Of a stretch of 39,134 nucleotides of DNA, positions 25,110 to 33,301 are shown piece after piece; position 1 is the stretch's first letter; every line of letters starts with the position of its first letter. Source of the stretch: Nostoc sp. LEGE 06077 (GTDB lineage Bacteria; Cyanobacteriota; Cyanobacteriia; Cyanobacteriales; Nostocaceae). The stretch lies in assembly GCF_015207705.1 (NCBI RefSeq), contig NZ_JADEWI010000063.1, positions 1 to 39,134 on the forward strand, read 5' to 3'. The notes under the pieces are model-generated. The model saw nothing but the letters and a program-made list of their open reading frames with translations, searched no databases and was not told the DNA's origin. The position numbers and the translations under genes are program-made.

Positions 25110-26183
25110 TCAATGGCATTCTTCGGCTGATGGTACTTTGCTTTGGAGATTCTGTCGCAGTAAGATTTTTAATCGTTGATTATCTTCAGCAGCGATCGCC
25201 TCACCGTAATGATGTAGTTGAAAGAGTTGACAATAACGCTCTTGTTTAGCACACATCAAACAACCGTAAGCATGATTACCATTAGTCCCGCACAGTCGAT
25301 GTCCCATAACTGGGCCAAGGGAAATCTTTTGTTCACTAGCAACTGTGCTGAGAAGAGAACGTAGTTGAGACTCAAATTTTGCTGATAAAAGTTGTTTGCG
25401 TCCTGGTTGTGTCCGATCCCATTGCGGCACAATTAATCCCTGTTTTAATAAACTCTCTTCAATTTCTTCGGACATGACAATCCCAGACAAAATTACATGA
25501 TGGGCAACGTAGGGCAAAAGTGAGCGTGTCAATTGCCACATTAAAGCTTCATCAAACCACTGTTCAACTAAGGGACGAAGATACCAGCAACAGGGAATCC
25601 CAAGGTTGACTAAATCTTGTAGTAGCTTGACTCGTCCTGGAATGGAGGCTTGCTCATATCCTGGTTTCAAGGGTGGGAGGCTAACAAAAACTGTAACTCG
25701 CAAGGAGTGTGGTTGGGCTAAGGTAGCTTTGAGACGTTCGAGAAACGCTTGACCAGGATGGACTTTAGTTGTGATGTAGACCATGTTGGCGGCTTGACGG
25801 TCAATCAGTGCATTGAGGATTGACAGTACCCGTTCCCGATGGGCTGGAATGAAGGGGTCAGAATAGTCGCAGATGGAAATGGGAAAGCCTTTTTGTCCTT
25901 CTGGAGTGGCAAAAATGCGGTCTAATAAACGATCAAGTAGGTCTGATGGAGTAAGATTTTTCTCAAAGTTTTCTGGATGATGATGCCATTCACTGTCTTG
26001 ATGACAGACGCAATAAGCACATTCAACCGGACAACGATTCTGGGCATCTGGGAGAAATGGATTAAGACTGAAGTATTTAACTGCACGCTCTTGATCGGGC
26101 ATTCCTAATACGGGAAAGCCATGCAGCATATACTGACTGCCCTGTAAGGTAATTTCAGACAGAGTAGATTGGTAGTTTGACAT
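25110..26183 (-). CDS. Radical SAM protein with extra C-terminal cysteine cluster
   Basis: The product has 357 residues. Cys51, Cys55 and Cys58 form the CxxxCxxC motif (RCPVECAYC) that binds the SAM-cleaving 4Fe-4S cluster, with another cysteine at 60. The following region (SICDYSDPFIPAHRERVLS, VYITTKVHPG, VTVFVSLPP) resembles the partial TIM barrel of spore-photoproduct-lyase-like radical SAM proteins. The C-terminus has Cys298, Cys308, Cys311 and Cys318 (CGTNG, then GCLMC and RYC), a CX9CX2CX6C pattern suited to an auxiliary cluster or zinc. Substrate unknown; no neighbouring gene suggests one. Confidence 0.8.
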   Translation of the reverse strand: MSNYQSTLSEITLQGSQYMLHGFPVLGMPDQERAVKYFSLNPFLPDAQNRCPVECAYCVCHQDSEWHHHPENFEKNLTPSDLLDRLLDRIFATPEGQKGFPISICDYSDPFIPAHRERVLSILNALIDRQAANMVYITTKVHPGQAFLERLKATLAQPHSLRVTVFVSLPPLKPGYEQASIPGRVKLLQDLVNLGIPCCWYLRPLVEQWFDEALMWQLTRSLLPYVAHHVILSGIVMSEEIEESLLKQGLIVPQWDRTQPGRKQLLSAKFESQLRSLLSTVASEQKISLGPVMGHRLCGTNGNHAYGCLMCAKQERYCQLFQLHHYGEAIAAEDNQRLKILLRQNLQSKVPSAEECH

Positions 26184-26389
26184 ACACCCTTTGACAAAAA
26201 AATACGCGAAAAATCGCCTACTCTAGGGTGACTGCTGTAAATATGGAGTGGCAAGGAGAGAAAGGCTTGAAAGTTAGTATTATTTTTTACTGTTAGCTAT
26301 TTTTTACTGAAGTAATATTGCTTTGTCTTCATAGTTGTAAAAGGATACAGTACTTCAGTAGATTAAAATTCTGAATACTGTATTTTTTA

Positions 26390-27661
26390 TTAATTTTCTG
26401 CCATTGCTGAACCAGCTAAATAAGCAGTTGTCCAAGCACTTTGGAAGTTAAAACCACCAGTAATACCATCAATGTCTAAAATCTCTCCAGCAAAGTAAAG
26501 ACCAGTAATTATCTTACTTTCCATTGTCTTAAAGTTAACTTCTTTGAGGTTGATACCCCCACAAGTGACAAATTCTTCTTTGAAAGCTCCTTTGCCATTA
26601 ATTAAGTATTTTCCCTGAGAAATCTCCTGCAATAGCTGATTTAGGGTTTTGTTTGATATTTCTGCCCAACGAACTTCCGTAGTAATACCGATGCGGTTAA
26701 TAAAGTGTTGCCAAAGACGATGAGGTATATCAACTCCACGATGTAAGGCGATCGCTTTTTTGCCCCATTCATTTTTAACTGCTAAAATTTTTTCCCGTAC
26801 TTGTTCTTGCTGCAAATCTGGTAGCCAGTTAATTAGTAAGGTGGCTTGATAATGGTTGTTATTTAGGATTCTTGCACCCCAAGCGGAAAGCTTCAACACA
26901 GCTGGGCCACTCACTCCCCAGTGAGTAATTAGTAAAGGCCCTATTTGTTCTAAAGCCGGTTGTTCGGGAACTAACAGCCGTAAGCGCACTGGATTCATAC
27001 TCACGCCACTTAAGGCACGCAAATTGGGGTCAGGAATGTTAAAGGTAAACAATGACGGGACTGGCGGTTCAATTTGATGACCGAATTCTTTGGCGATTTT
27101 ATAGCCGATGGGATTGCTACCTGTGGCTAAAAGTAAGCGATCGCATTTTAAAGTTTCACCTGATTTCAAATAAACTTCAAACTGAGTGGTGAGTAGCCGT
27201 TTAACTGACATAACTGGTGTACCAGTCCACAGTTCTACTCCAGTTTCTTCAGCAGCATTCATCAGACATCTGACGATTGTTTCCGAATTGTCTGTAACTG
27301 GAAACATCCGGCCATCAGCTTCTTTTTTCAGTGGTACTCCATGATTTGCAAACCAAGATACCGTATCTTTGGCTTGGAAGCGACTGAACGCACCTCGCAA
27401 AGCTTTTCCACCTCTGGGATAATTCGGTACTAAGCCTGCTGCTTCAAAACAAGCATGAGTCACATTACAGCGTCCGCCACCAGAAATTCTGACTTTGGCT
27501 AGTGGTTGACGGCTGGCTTCGATTAAAATAACACGGGCGTGGGGGTTGGCATTAGCACAGGCGATCGCACCAAAAAATCCCGCAGCCCCACCCCCAATAA
27601 CTACAATTGTTAACGGTTGCAAGGTCAAAAAAGTCTCGTTCGTTGATTGGTCAATGGTCAA
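26390..27661 (-). CDS. HI0933/BaiN-family NAD(P)/FAD-dependent flavoprotein
   Basis: This 423-residue flavoprotein has an N-terminal GGGAAGFFGA dinucleotide motif (about 23-32), the GGGRCNVTH signature of the HI0933 family near 61-69, and a C-terminal FAGEILDIDGITGGFNFQSAW block. The reaction is unknown in most members. The rubredoxin gene ends 29 bases upstream on the same strand, so electron exchange with rubredoxin is plausible (inference). The only in-frame start before the FAD motif is a TTG (27661, or later TTG codons); an ATG at 27668 is out of frame by exactly one heptamer of the repeat lying there. Confidence 0.85.
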   Translation of the reverse strand: MTIDQSTNETFLTLQPLTIVVIGGGAAGFFGAIACANANPHARVILIEASRQPLAKVRISGGGRCNVTHACFEAAGLVPNYPRGGKALRGAFSRFQAKDTVSWFANHGVPLKKEADGRMFPVTDNSETIVRCLMNAAEETGVELWTGTPVMSVKRLLTTQFEVYLKSGETLKCDRLLLATGSNPIGYKIAKEFGHQIEPPVPSLFTFNIPDPNLRALSGVSMNPVRLRLLVPEQPALEQIGPLLITHWGVSGPAVLKLSAWGARILNNNHYQATLLINWLPDLQQEQVREKILAVKNEWGKKAIALHRGVDIPHRLWQHFINRIGITTEVRWAEISNKTLNQLLQEISQGKYLINGKGAFKEEFVTCGGINLKEVNFKTMESKIITGLYFAGEILDIDGITGGFNFQSAWTTAYLAGSAMAEN

Positions 27662-27668
27662 TGGTCAT
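27652..27668. repeat. Heptamer repeat (GGTCAAT) at the flavoprotein start
   Basis: GGTCAATGGTCAATGGTCATT (from 27649 onward) holds tandem ATTGACC units when read on the minus strand. It spans the start region of the flavoprotein gene and belongs to the same repeat family as 15930-15975. Confidence 0.85.
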
Positions 27669-27690
27669 TTCATACTTCTTTCTTCCCACA

Positions 27691-27855
27691 TTACACTTCT
27701 GCTGGTTCAAATTGATCTTTTGTCGCGCCGCAAACCGGACACACCCAATCCTCTGGGATATCTTCAAAAGGTGTTCCTGGGGCAATTCCACTATCAGGAT
27801 CACCTATTTCTGGATCATACACGTAGCCACAAATAGTGCATTCGTAAGTTTCCAT
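27691..27855 (-). CDS. Rubredoxin (soluble, 54 residues)
   Basis: The complete small protein [16 protein letters not shown]... ends FEPAEV. The iron is held by Cys6 and Cys9 (CTICGY) and Cys39 and Cys42 (CPVCGA); the DWVCP block and the [12 protein letters not shown] loop are classic. Length and sequence are those of short soluble rubredoxins, unlike the longer membrane-anchored RubA of photosystem assembly. The ATG at 27855 is preceded by AGGGA seven bases upstream. The HI0933-type flavoprotein follows 29 bases downstream, suggesting one operon and an electron-transfer pair. Confidence 0.95.
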   Translation of the reverse strand: METYECTICGYVYDPEIGDPDSGIAPGTPFEDIPEDWVCPVCGATKDQFEPAEV

Positions 27856-28055
27856 TGTTTTATCCCTGAATTTAAATTATTTCTGAATCATGTTTGAGTC
27901 TCTAGCTACAATTAGCACATTTTGCTCCTCAAAGAAAACCAAGTTATATGGATGTTTTATCCACAATTACTAAGATCTTAAAAGTTAGCAAAAGTTAAAT
28001 TTATAGCAACTTAAACAATTTTGATTACGTAATATCACACAATATTGGGCATAGA

Positions 28056-28250
28056 TTAGAAACGCCACCACGTTCTTTGAGCAAAACTGATCATTCCCAG
28101 GGCGATCGCACCGAAGACAAATAGCCAAATAATTCCTCCTGGCAGAAATGTGAGAATGCCAAAACCCCTGAGAATCCAAATTGCGATGCCAATGCCAAGT
28201 AGAATCCCAAAAGCCTGGGTTAGCATACGGTTTAAAGAAGATTGATTCAT
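28056..28250 (-). CDS. Small two-helix membrane protein
   Basis: The product has 64 residues: a polar N-terminus (MNQSSLNRMLTQ), then two hydrophobic segments (about 13-28 and 34-54) linked by RGFGILTFLPGG, and a basic aromatic end (QRTWWRF). The ATG at 28250 has AAAGG ten bases upstream. No family assigned. It is probably inserted in the cytoplasmic or thylakoid membrane. Spacer 27856-28055 between it and the rubredoxin gene shows no other gene. Confidence 0.6.
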   Translation of the reverse strand: MNQSSLNRMLTQAFGILLGIGIAIWILRGFGILTFLPGGIIWLFVFGAIALGMISFAQRTWWRF

Positions 28251-28520
28251 TGAATGTGCCTTTGATTCAAAATTTATTACACTTCTATATTAGAAGTGGT
28301 GCTATTGTTAAAGCTGCTTAAATTTAGATTTGATTAAATGTAATCATCAATACGAATTTATCAGTGATTTCCCAGAATAATGAGCAGAAATGATATTAGT
28401 TCCGGAAAACGGTGCTTGGGAAGTGGAACTAAAATTTGAGTGAGTTGATCTAAAGCTTAGTCGACGGTTGATTAGCGTCAACGCAGGAAGTGTGGCAAAG
28501 TGAGGAGTGAGTAAATTAGT

Positions 28521-29075
28521 ATGGCTGCGTCTCATATTTCCGACCCAATTATTGCAGGTTTAGATATGGCTTGGAGCGATGACAAGCGAAGATTATTAAT
28601 GCAGGGTGAAATTTTGCTAGAAGCGCGATCGCATACAGCATGGGGTGGTGCAGTTACTGCATGGATGTATGTGCCAATAATGCGATCGCAGGTATGGCAG
28701 CAACTAACAGATTACCCACGTTGGGTACAGTATTTTCCTGACATTACCAAAAGCGAAGTTGTACAGCGAGGCGAAGTGAAGCGCTTGTATCAAGCCGCAC
28801 AAAAGGCATTTTTGTTTTTTACTGCTCAAGTGGAAATTTACCTCAACGTTGTTGAAGTGATTGGACAACAAATTCACTTTCGGATGGAAAAAGGCACTTT
28901 TGATGACTTTACCGCCTGCGTAGATTTAAAAGATTTTGGTAATGGTACTTTGGTGGCTTATAACGTGCAAGCTACACCAAATATTCCTATCCCTTCAATT
29001 TTTGTTCAACAAGCAATGAACTTTGAACTACCTGCGAATATGCGTAAAATGCGTCAGGTATTGTGTAAACAGTAA
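28521..29075 (+). CDS. SRPBCC (START-like, polyketide cyclase/Coq10-type) protein
   Basis: This 184-residue protein has the SRPBCC pattern: an N-terminal strand (MQGEILLEARS), the helix VWQQLTDYPRWVQYFPDITKSEVV typical of Coq10/cyclase proteins, strands AQVEIYLNVVEV and TLVAYNVQATPNI, and the long C-terminal helix. Such folds bind hydrophobic ligands in a deep cavity; the ligand here is unknown. The ATG at 28521 opens the family-like region. It is a single-gene unit ended by the strong hairpin at 29105. Confidence 0.8.
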   Translation: MAASHISDPIIAGLDMAWSDDKRRLLMQGEILLEARSHTAWGGAVTAWMYVPIMRSQVWQQLTDYPRWVQYFPDITKSEVVQRGEVKRLYQAAQKAFLFFTAQVEIYLNVVEVIGQQIHFRMEKGTFDDFTACVDLKDFGNGTLVAYNVQATPNIPIPSIFVQQAMNFELPANMRKMRQVLCKQ

Positions 29076-29104
29076 TCAACCAATTGAGAACATAAAATTC
29101 AAAC

Positions 29105-29145
29105 TATAGCCCGGACGATTGTATCGTCCGGGCTATATGTTTTTC
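29105..29145 (+). terminator. Strong Rho-independent terminator
   Basis: TATAGCCCGGACGAT (29105-29119) pairs perfectly with 29123-29137 around a 3-base loop and is followed by TGTTTTTC. It lies 30 bases after the SRPBCC gene. The rest of the spacer up to 29406 is A/T-rich without a visible gene. Confidence 0.92.
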
Positions 29146-29406
29146 TAAGTAAAGCCTGGAAAGACTGCTCTGAAATAAATATAAATATTGCCAATTTTTT
29201 GATTTAATAAAAAAGATTGTAAAGAAATATTACAAAGTCCGAATTTTTACGTAAATCAAATATTTCACTTTGTGGAATAATTATCAGCAAAAAAATCATT
29301 TTAGCTGGAAATTCTAACCCAGATTTTGTGTATTTGCCACCGAAAAAAATGGTATTAATCACCACATTATCTGAGATATAAACTAAATTTCATGGAGAAA
29401 ATAATT

Positions 29407-30105
29407 ATGCCACTAGTTTCAACATTTGAATTACTTGTTAAGCCAATTGCTCCTACAGACAATTTAGGTAATTTACCCCCAGAAATTGCCCAAAAATTAG
29501 GTAAAGTTGCTCGGAGAGTTGTTCAAGGTTACTTTTTAACTATTGCTAATACGACTGATGCACCTGCACGCTTGAGGCTGGAATTTACAGCAACAACGCC
29601 TGAATTAAATCTAGTAGATACAGTCACAATTCGTGATGTTTTAGGTAACAATGAATTTTCTGAATTGACACCAGTTCCAGGTAATCCTCAAAGGTTTACT
29701 TTTAATGTTGGTATTCCTGCTCATGATACAGCGTTGATTACTCTACTACCCGATCTGCAAAATGTCGACCTGTTTACAGGAACTAAAAATTTAGAGATTC
29801 GTGGGTATGTGAGCATTACTAGAGCAGCGATCGCAGGGCCAGCTTATGAACTGTTAGTTACTCCAGAACATCGCGGAACTTTCTTACCCAAAAATATCGA
29901 TGATTCTGTTCCTGACTTTGATCAAATTGCCTACGCTCTACCTACAGCCAGTGGTGGTAGCTTAGTCAGATTACCATCTCTTGTGCGTCCGCCTATTGTG
30001 ACATCTCAACCAGGTGAATCTAATGGGGTAGAAGATAGCCAAGAAGTCCTCAGATTAATGGCTCAACGCATTGAGGAGTTAGAGCAACGCCTCGCAAATG
30101 TTTAG
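29407..30105 (+). CDS. Hypothetical protein with beta-sandwich-like domain and C-terminal coiled coil
   Basis: The product has 232 residues from the ATG at 29407 (MPLVSTFELLVKPIA); the earlier in-frame ATG at 29392 overlaps the GGAG ribosome binding site (29394-29397), so the later start is chosen. Residues 25-150 alternate strands in a pattern like an Ig/CalX-like or other beta-sandwich domain (RRVVQGYFLTIANTTDAPAR, LRLEFTATTP). Residues 195-232 include the acidic helix VLRLMAQRIEELEQRL, a likely coiled coil for oligomerisation. No signal peptide is present. Function unknown. Confidence 0.65.
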   Translation: MPLVSTFELLVKPIAPTDNLGNLPPEIAQKLGKVARRVVQGYFLTIANTTDAPARLRLEFTATTPELNLVDTVTIRDVLGNNEFSELTPVPGNPQRFTFNVGIPAHDTALITLLPDLQNVDLFTGTKNLEIRGYVSITRAAIAGPAYELLVTPEHRGTFLPKNIDDSVPDFDQIAYALPTASGGSLVRLPSLVRPPIVTSQPGESNGVEDSQEVLRLMAQRIEELEQRLANV

Positions 30106-30184
30106 TTTTTGTAACCTAAAATATCCTGAACTGAACGAAGTTTATGTGTTTTAGATAACTTAGAGTCACCGTAATTCACAAAAC

Positions 30185-30213
30185 AACCCCACAAATTTTA
30201 GTGGGGTTTTTAT
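30185..30213 (+). terminator. Rho-independent terminator
   Basis: AACCCCAC (30185-30192) pairs with GTGGGGTT (30201-30208) around an 8-base loop, followed by TTATTTT. It ends the transcript of the preceding hypothetical gene. Confidence 0.85.
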
Positions 30214-30270
30214 TTTGCGATCGGAATGTCCGCAATGTTAAGAGCGATCGCATTATTCTCAAAATCGTAG

Positions 30271-30330
30271 GGTGGGCAATGTCCACAACTTTAAAATCTG
30301 ATGGAAAGCAAATTTTCCACATTGCCCACC
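30271..30330. repeat. Inverted repeat GGTGGGCAATGT ... ACATTGCCCACC
   Basis: Twelve-base exact arms (30271-30282 and 30319-30330) are separated by 36 bases. The left arm is preceded by TAG and the right is followed by TAAC. It lies ten bases beyond the crtO-like stop and may be a palindromic interspersed element or a terminator for the minus-strand gene. Confidence 0.75.
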
Positions 30331-30339
30331 TAACTATTC

Positions 30340-32034
30340 CTAAACTATCCCAAATACAGATCCGACAGTGGATTTAATCGAATCTCTCGCATCTTTCAAC
30401 GTCTGGGTAATTGGGTGCTTCGATTGCAAAAATACCCGCGCACAATTGCGTCCTGGCATCCCCGAAATTGAACCACCTGGATGAGTACCAGCGCCAGTTA
30501 AGAATAAATTGTCAATTGGGGTTTTGTAGTTGGCGATTTCTGGTAAGGGACGGAAAAATACCATCTGATCTAAAGTCATATCAACGTGATAGTAATTTCC
30601 TTTATATGCACCTAATCGTTCTCCCAATTCTGCGGGACTTTCCACCCGGCGGGCGATAGTTGCTGTTTTGACATTAGGGGCGTAAGTAGCTAACTTATCA
30701 ACTACTTTGTCTGCCACTTGATTTTTCAACTCATCAGTCCAACCAGTACCTCTCAAGCCTGTACCTTCTGCACTAGCAATTTGATAGGGGGCGAAAAATT
30801 CAATCCAGACAGTATGTTTACCGGGAGGTGCTAATGTGGGGTCAAGGTAACTCGGCATCACTACATACATTGATGGATCAGAGTCCGGGATTTCTCCCAA
30901 GGTACACTTACTATGTGCTTGTTCCACATGAGCAACGGAATCGGCAATTAAGATAGAACCAACAAGATACTCATCTCTATGCGCGTGGAAAGGAAAATGC
31001 AGAGGTTCATCTAAAGCCAAATCTATTTTGAGGATGGTTTCGTTATTGTTAACAATGCGGCGTTCTAATCTTTCCCACAAATCAGGATCGGCTGAGTCAA
31101 TATCGCTTTTATCGGTCATTTGTAAAAACAACCGCTTGGCATCGATATTAGAAATTACACCATATTTCGCCCGATATTCTGTACCACCAGCAACGCGTAC
31201 ACCAGCAGCTTTCCCATCATCAATTAAAACTTTTTCAACGTGCTGATCTGTGAGAATTACGCCGCCTTTACTAGTGACTAAACTCACCAAAGCTTTGACT
31301 AATGCACCAGTCCCACCACGCGGTCTAGCCATGCCAGGATTATGACGCATTGCCATCATAATTGCACCAATACCAAGGGTTTTTTGTGATGGTGGCGCAC
31401 CTAGTTCTGCTGCTAATCTGGCTAGTGGTGCTTTTAAAAATTCCGAATCAAACCACTCATTGAGTAAATCTTCCGCACTGGTTAGCATGGTGCGAATAAA
31501 ATCCAGTGTTTTATTTGGTGAACCAATCACTGAAAATAAATCTTTGAGTTTTGTAATGTCGTAATTACCAACAATATCGATAATTGATTTTGGTGGTGCA
31601 TTAAACATGGGAATCATTGCACCGATCGCCCGTTGCCAATAGTCAGTAAACTCGGCATATTTTTTAGCATCACGTTCACTATAACGGGCGATTTCTGCAC
31701 AAGTTTTTTCTAAAGATTTATGTGCTAAGAAATATTTACCATCAGGATGAGGACAGAAAACTACTGGATCACATTCTAAATATTCTAAGCCGTATTTTTT
31801 CAGTTCTAATTCTTCAACTACTGGCCCCAAGTGAATAAATTCATGGTCGATCGCACACAAATTAAATTTAAATCCGGGGGCTTCTTTGGGCAAACATTCT
31901 TCAGTGGTTGCTGCACCACCAGGGACAGAACGTTTTTCTAAAAGTAGGACGCTATAGCCAGCTTTGAGCAAATATGCTGCACAAACTAGTCCATTATGTC
32001 CAGCACCGATAATTACAACATCATATTCTTGCAT
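30340..32034 (-). CDS. crtO: CrtO-type carotenoid ketolase (phytoene-desaturase-like FAD oxidoreductase)
   Basis: This 564-residue FAD enzyme has an N-terminal GAGHNGLVCAAYLLKAG dinucleotide motif (10-26), EKRSVPGGAATTEE, and a C-terminal LFLTGAGTHPGGSISGMPGRNCA substrate/FAD block. The size and the GTHPGGSI...GRN ending match CrtO beta-carotene ketolases, which in cyanobacteria make echinenone, rather than CrtI-type desaturases (about 500 residues). Reaction: insertion of a keto group at C4 of beta-carotene. It is probably membrane-associated. It is a single-gene unit; other carotenoid genes are not in the window. A generic phytoene-desaturase-family NAD(P)/FAD protein remains possible. Confidence 0.82.
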   Translation of the reverse strand: MQEYDVVIIGAGHNGLVCAAYLLKAGYSVLLLEKRSVPGGAATTEECLPKEAPGFKFNLCAIDHEFIHLGPVVEELELKKYGLEYLECDPVVFCPHPDGKYFLAHKSLEKTCAEIARYSERDAKKYAEFTDYWQRAIGAMIPMFNAPPKSIIDIVGNYDITKLKDLFSVIGSPNKTLDFIRTMLTSAEDLLNEWFDSEFLKAPLARLAAELGAPPSQKTLGIGAIMMAMRHNPGMARPRGGTGALVKALVSLVTSKGGVILTDQHVEKVLIDDGKAAGVRVAGGTEYRAKYGVISNIDAKRLFLQMTDKSDIDSADPDLWERLERRIVNNNETILKIDLALDEPLHFPFHAHRDEYLVGSILIADSVAHVEQAHSKCTLGEIPDSDPSMYVVMPSYLDPTLAPPGKHTVWIEFFAPYQIASAEGTGLRGTGWTDELKNQVADKVVDKLATYAPNVKTATIARRVESPAELGERLGAYKGNYYHVDMTLDQMVFFRPLPEIANYKTPIDNLFLTGAGTHPGGSISGMPGRNCARVFLQSKHPITQTLKDARDSIKSTVGSVFGIV

Positions 32035-32266
32035 ATTTGTATTTTAGAATAAAGTGGCTTGCTAATATTACAAAGGGTAAAAAGAAATTACAAGATAAGA
32101 ATTCAGCACCCAGGAGTCAGAAGTCAAATTTTAGAGCTAATTTAGTAGATTAGTAAATTGATTTATCAAGTATTTCTCCTCATTATTTACCTTTCTGAAT
32201 TCTGAAATTATGACATTACAAGATTGACATAATTTTATTAAATCAAACGATTTGGTGCTGATTTTA

Positions 32267-33025
32267 CTAATTCGTGATTTCTGAGAGAGAAGAGGGTATT
32301 TGTTGCATTTGAGTTTCAATTAAAACTATTAAATTATGCTGTTTTATTTCCATGTCGATAATTTTAAATTTGGTTTCCTCCCAGGTTAAATATGTTAAAT
32401 TAACTAGTTCTTTTACTTTCTGCATAAGTGCTAAAACTATTTCTAATCTAACGCCTTCTCCCTGATGACAATTAAAACTTTCTAGGATGATGGGATTGGC
32501 ATAAGTTCGAGGTTTAAATCTGGCTGTAAAACCAAGTTGATGGTTATTAGCTTTCTCTTTGATTTGGATTAACCCCTGGAATTCAATTTTGTTATTTCCA
32601 GGTAAAGATAGTTGCATATTTTCCAGTTCAAAACTGATAATTTCGCCTTCAACATTCAATGCATAATTTTTTGCGTAATTCTGCACAAAGTCGGAATTTA
32701 ATGCTTGATTAATGTCTGATTCTGTCATGACAATGCGCGCGATCGCAGTTACGGGTGCATTCAGTTCAATCTGACCAAAAATCGCACTGAAAGGATTTAC
32801 CGCAATACTATCTGTTTGTAATTTGATTTCTTGGACACGGATATTTTCTTTGATAACTAATCCCTGACCACTCAGCGAAACTCCATCCGCTTGTCCTTGA
32901 ACTATTTTGAACAAATCGGTTTGCACATCTACGTTAATTTGTTCAGCTTCATCCAGTTGGTTGGATAGCCTGCGTTCGGCTTCCTGTGATATAAACTCTT
33001 CTTCCAACCTGCGTTCTTCTGGCAT
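32267..33025 (-). CDS. DUF2993 (LmeA-like) protein
   Basis: The 252-residue product matches the DUF2993 pattern: ISQEAERRLSNQLDEAEQINVDVQTD at the start, DGVSLSGQGLVIKENIRVQEIKL, and MTESDINQALNSDFVQ in the middle. DUF2993/LmeA proteins have a BPI/TULIP-like lipid-binding fold with a long hydrophobic groove. No signal peptide is evident in the frame starting at 33025, so it may be cytoplasmic or peripherally membrane-bound. It is divergent from the phosphoketolase-like gene; spacer 33026-33301 holds both promoters. Confidence 0.8.
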   Translation of the reverse strand: MPEERRLEEEFISQEAERRLSNQLDEAEQINVDVQTDLFKIVQGQADGVSLSGQGLVIKENIRVQEIKLQTDSIAVNPFSAIFGQIELNAPVTAIARIVMTESDINQALNSDFVQNYAKNYALNVEGEIISFELENMQLSLPGNNKIEFQGLIQIKEKANNHQLGFTARFKPRTYANPIILESFNCHQGEGVRLEIVLALMQKVKELVNLTYLTWEETKFKIIDMEIKQHNLIVLIETQMQQIPSSLSEITN

Positions 33026-33301
33026 GAATTTTTCATCTCATAGCGTCCCATTATGGTTACTTTAGACCTTACATACCCAAAAAAGGATCTACAGGATGGT
33101 ATATACAGGTGGGAGTATAGATGATTGAGAGGTGATAGGTTACAGGGAAATTTGGATGTAAATTTTTCTCTAGCAATCATTTAAACTGCTTATCCTTTGG
33201 TTGTAAAAATGCAATAAACTGTTACAGCCCTGAAGATGTAAAATTTTTGTTAAATTCCACGGGCATCTACAGTTTCCCTCCATTGTTATAAGGTAGTCAG
33301 C

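Noticed and set aside
26277-26290. GTA-N8-TAC NtcA-like box before the radical SAM gene
   Set aside because: The centre is a run of T, and no TAN3T box follows at 22-23 bases on the gene side; probably a chance match in A/T-rich DNA.
28340-28353. GTA-N8-TAC box in the divergent spacer before the SRPBCC gene
   Set aside because: No TAN3T at the needed spacing in either direction and too far (168 bases) from the plus-strand start.
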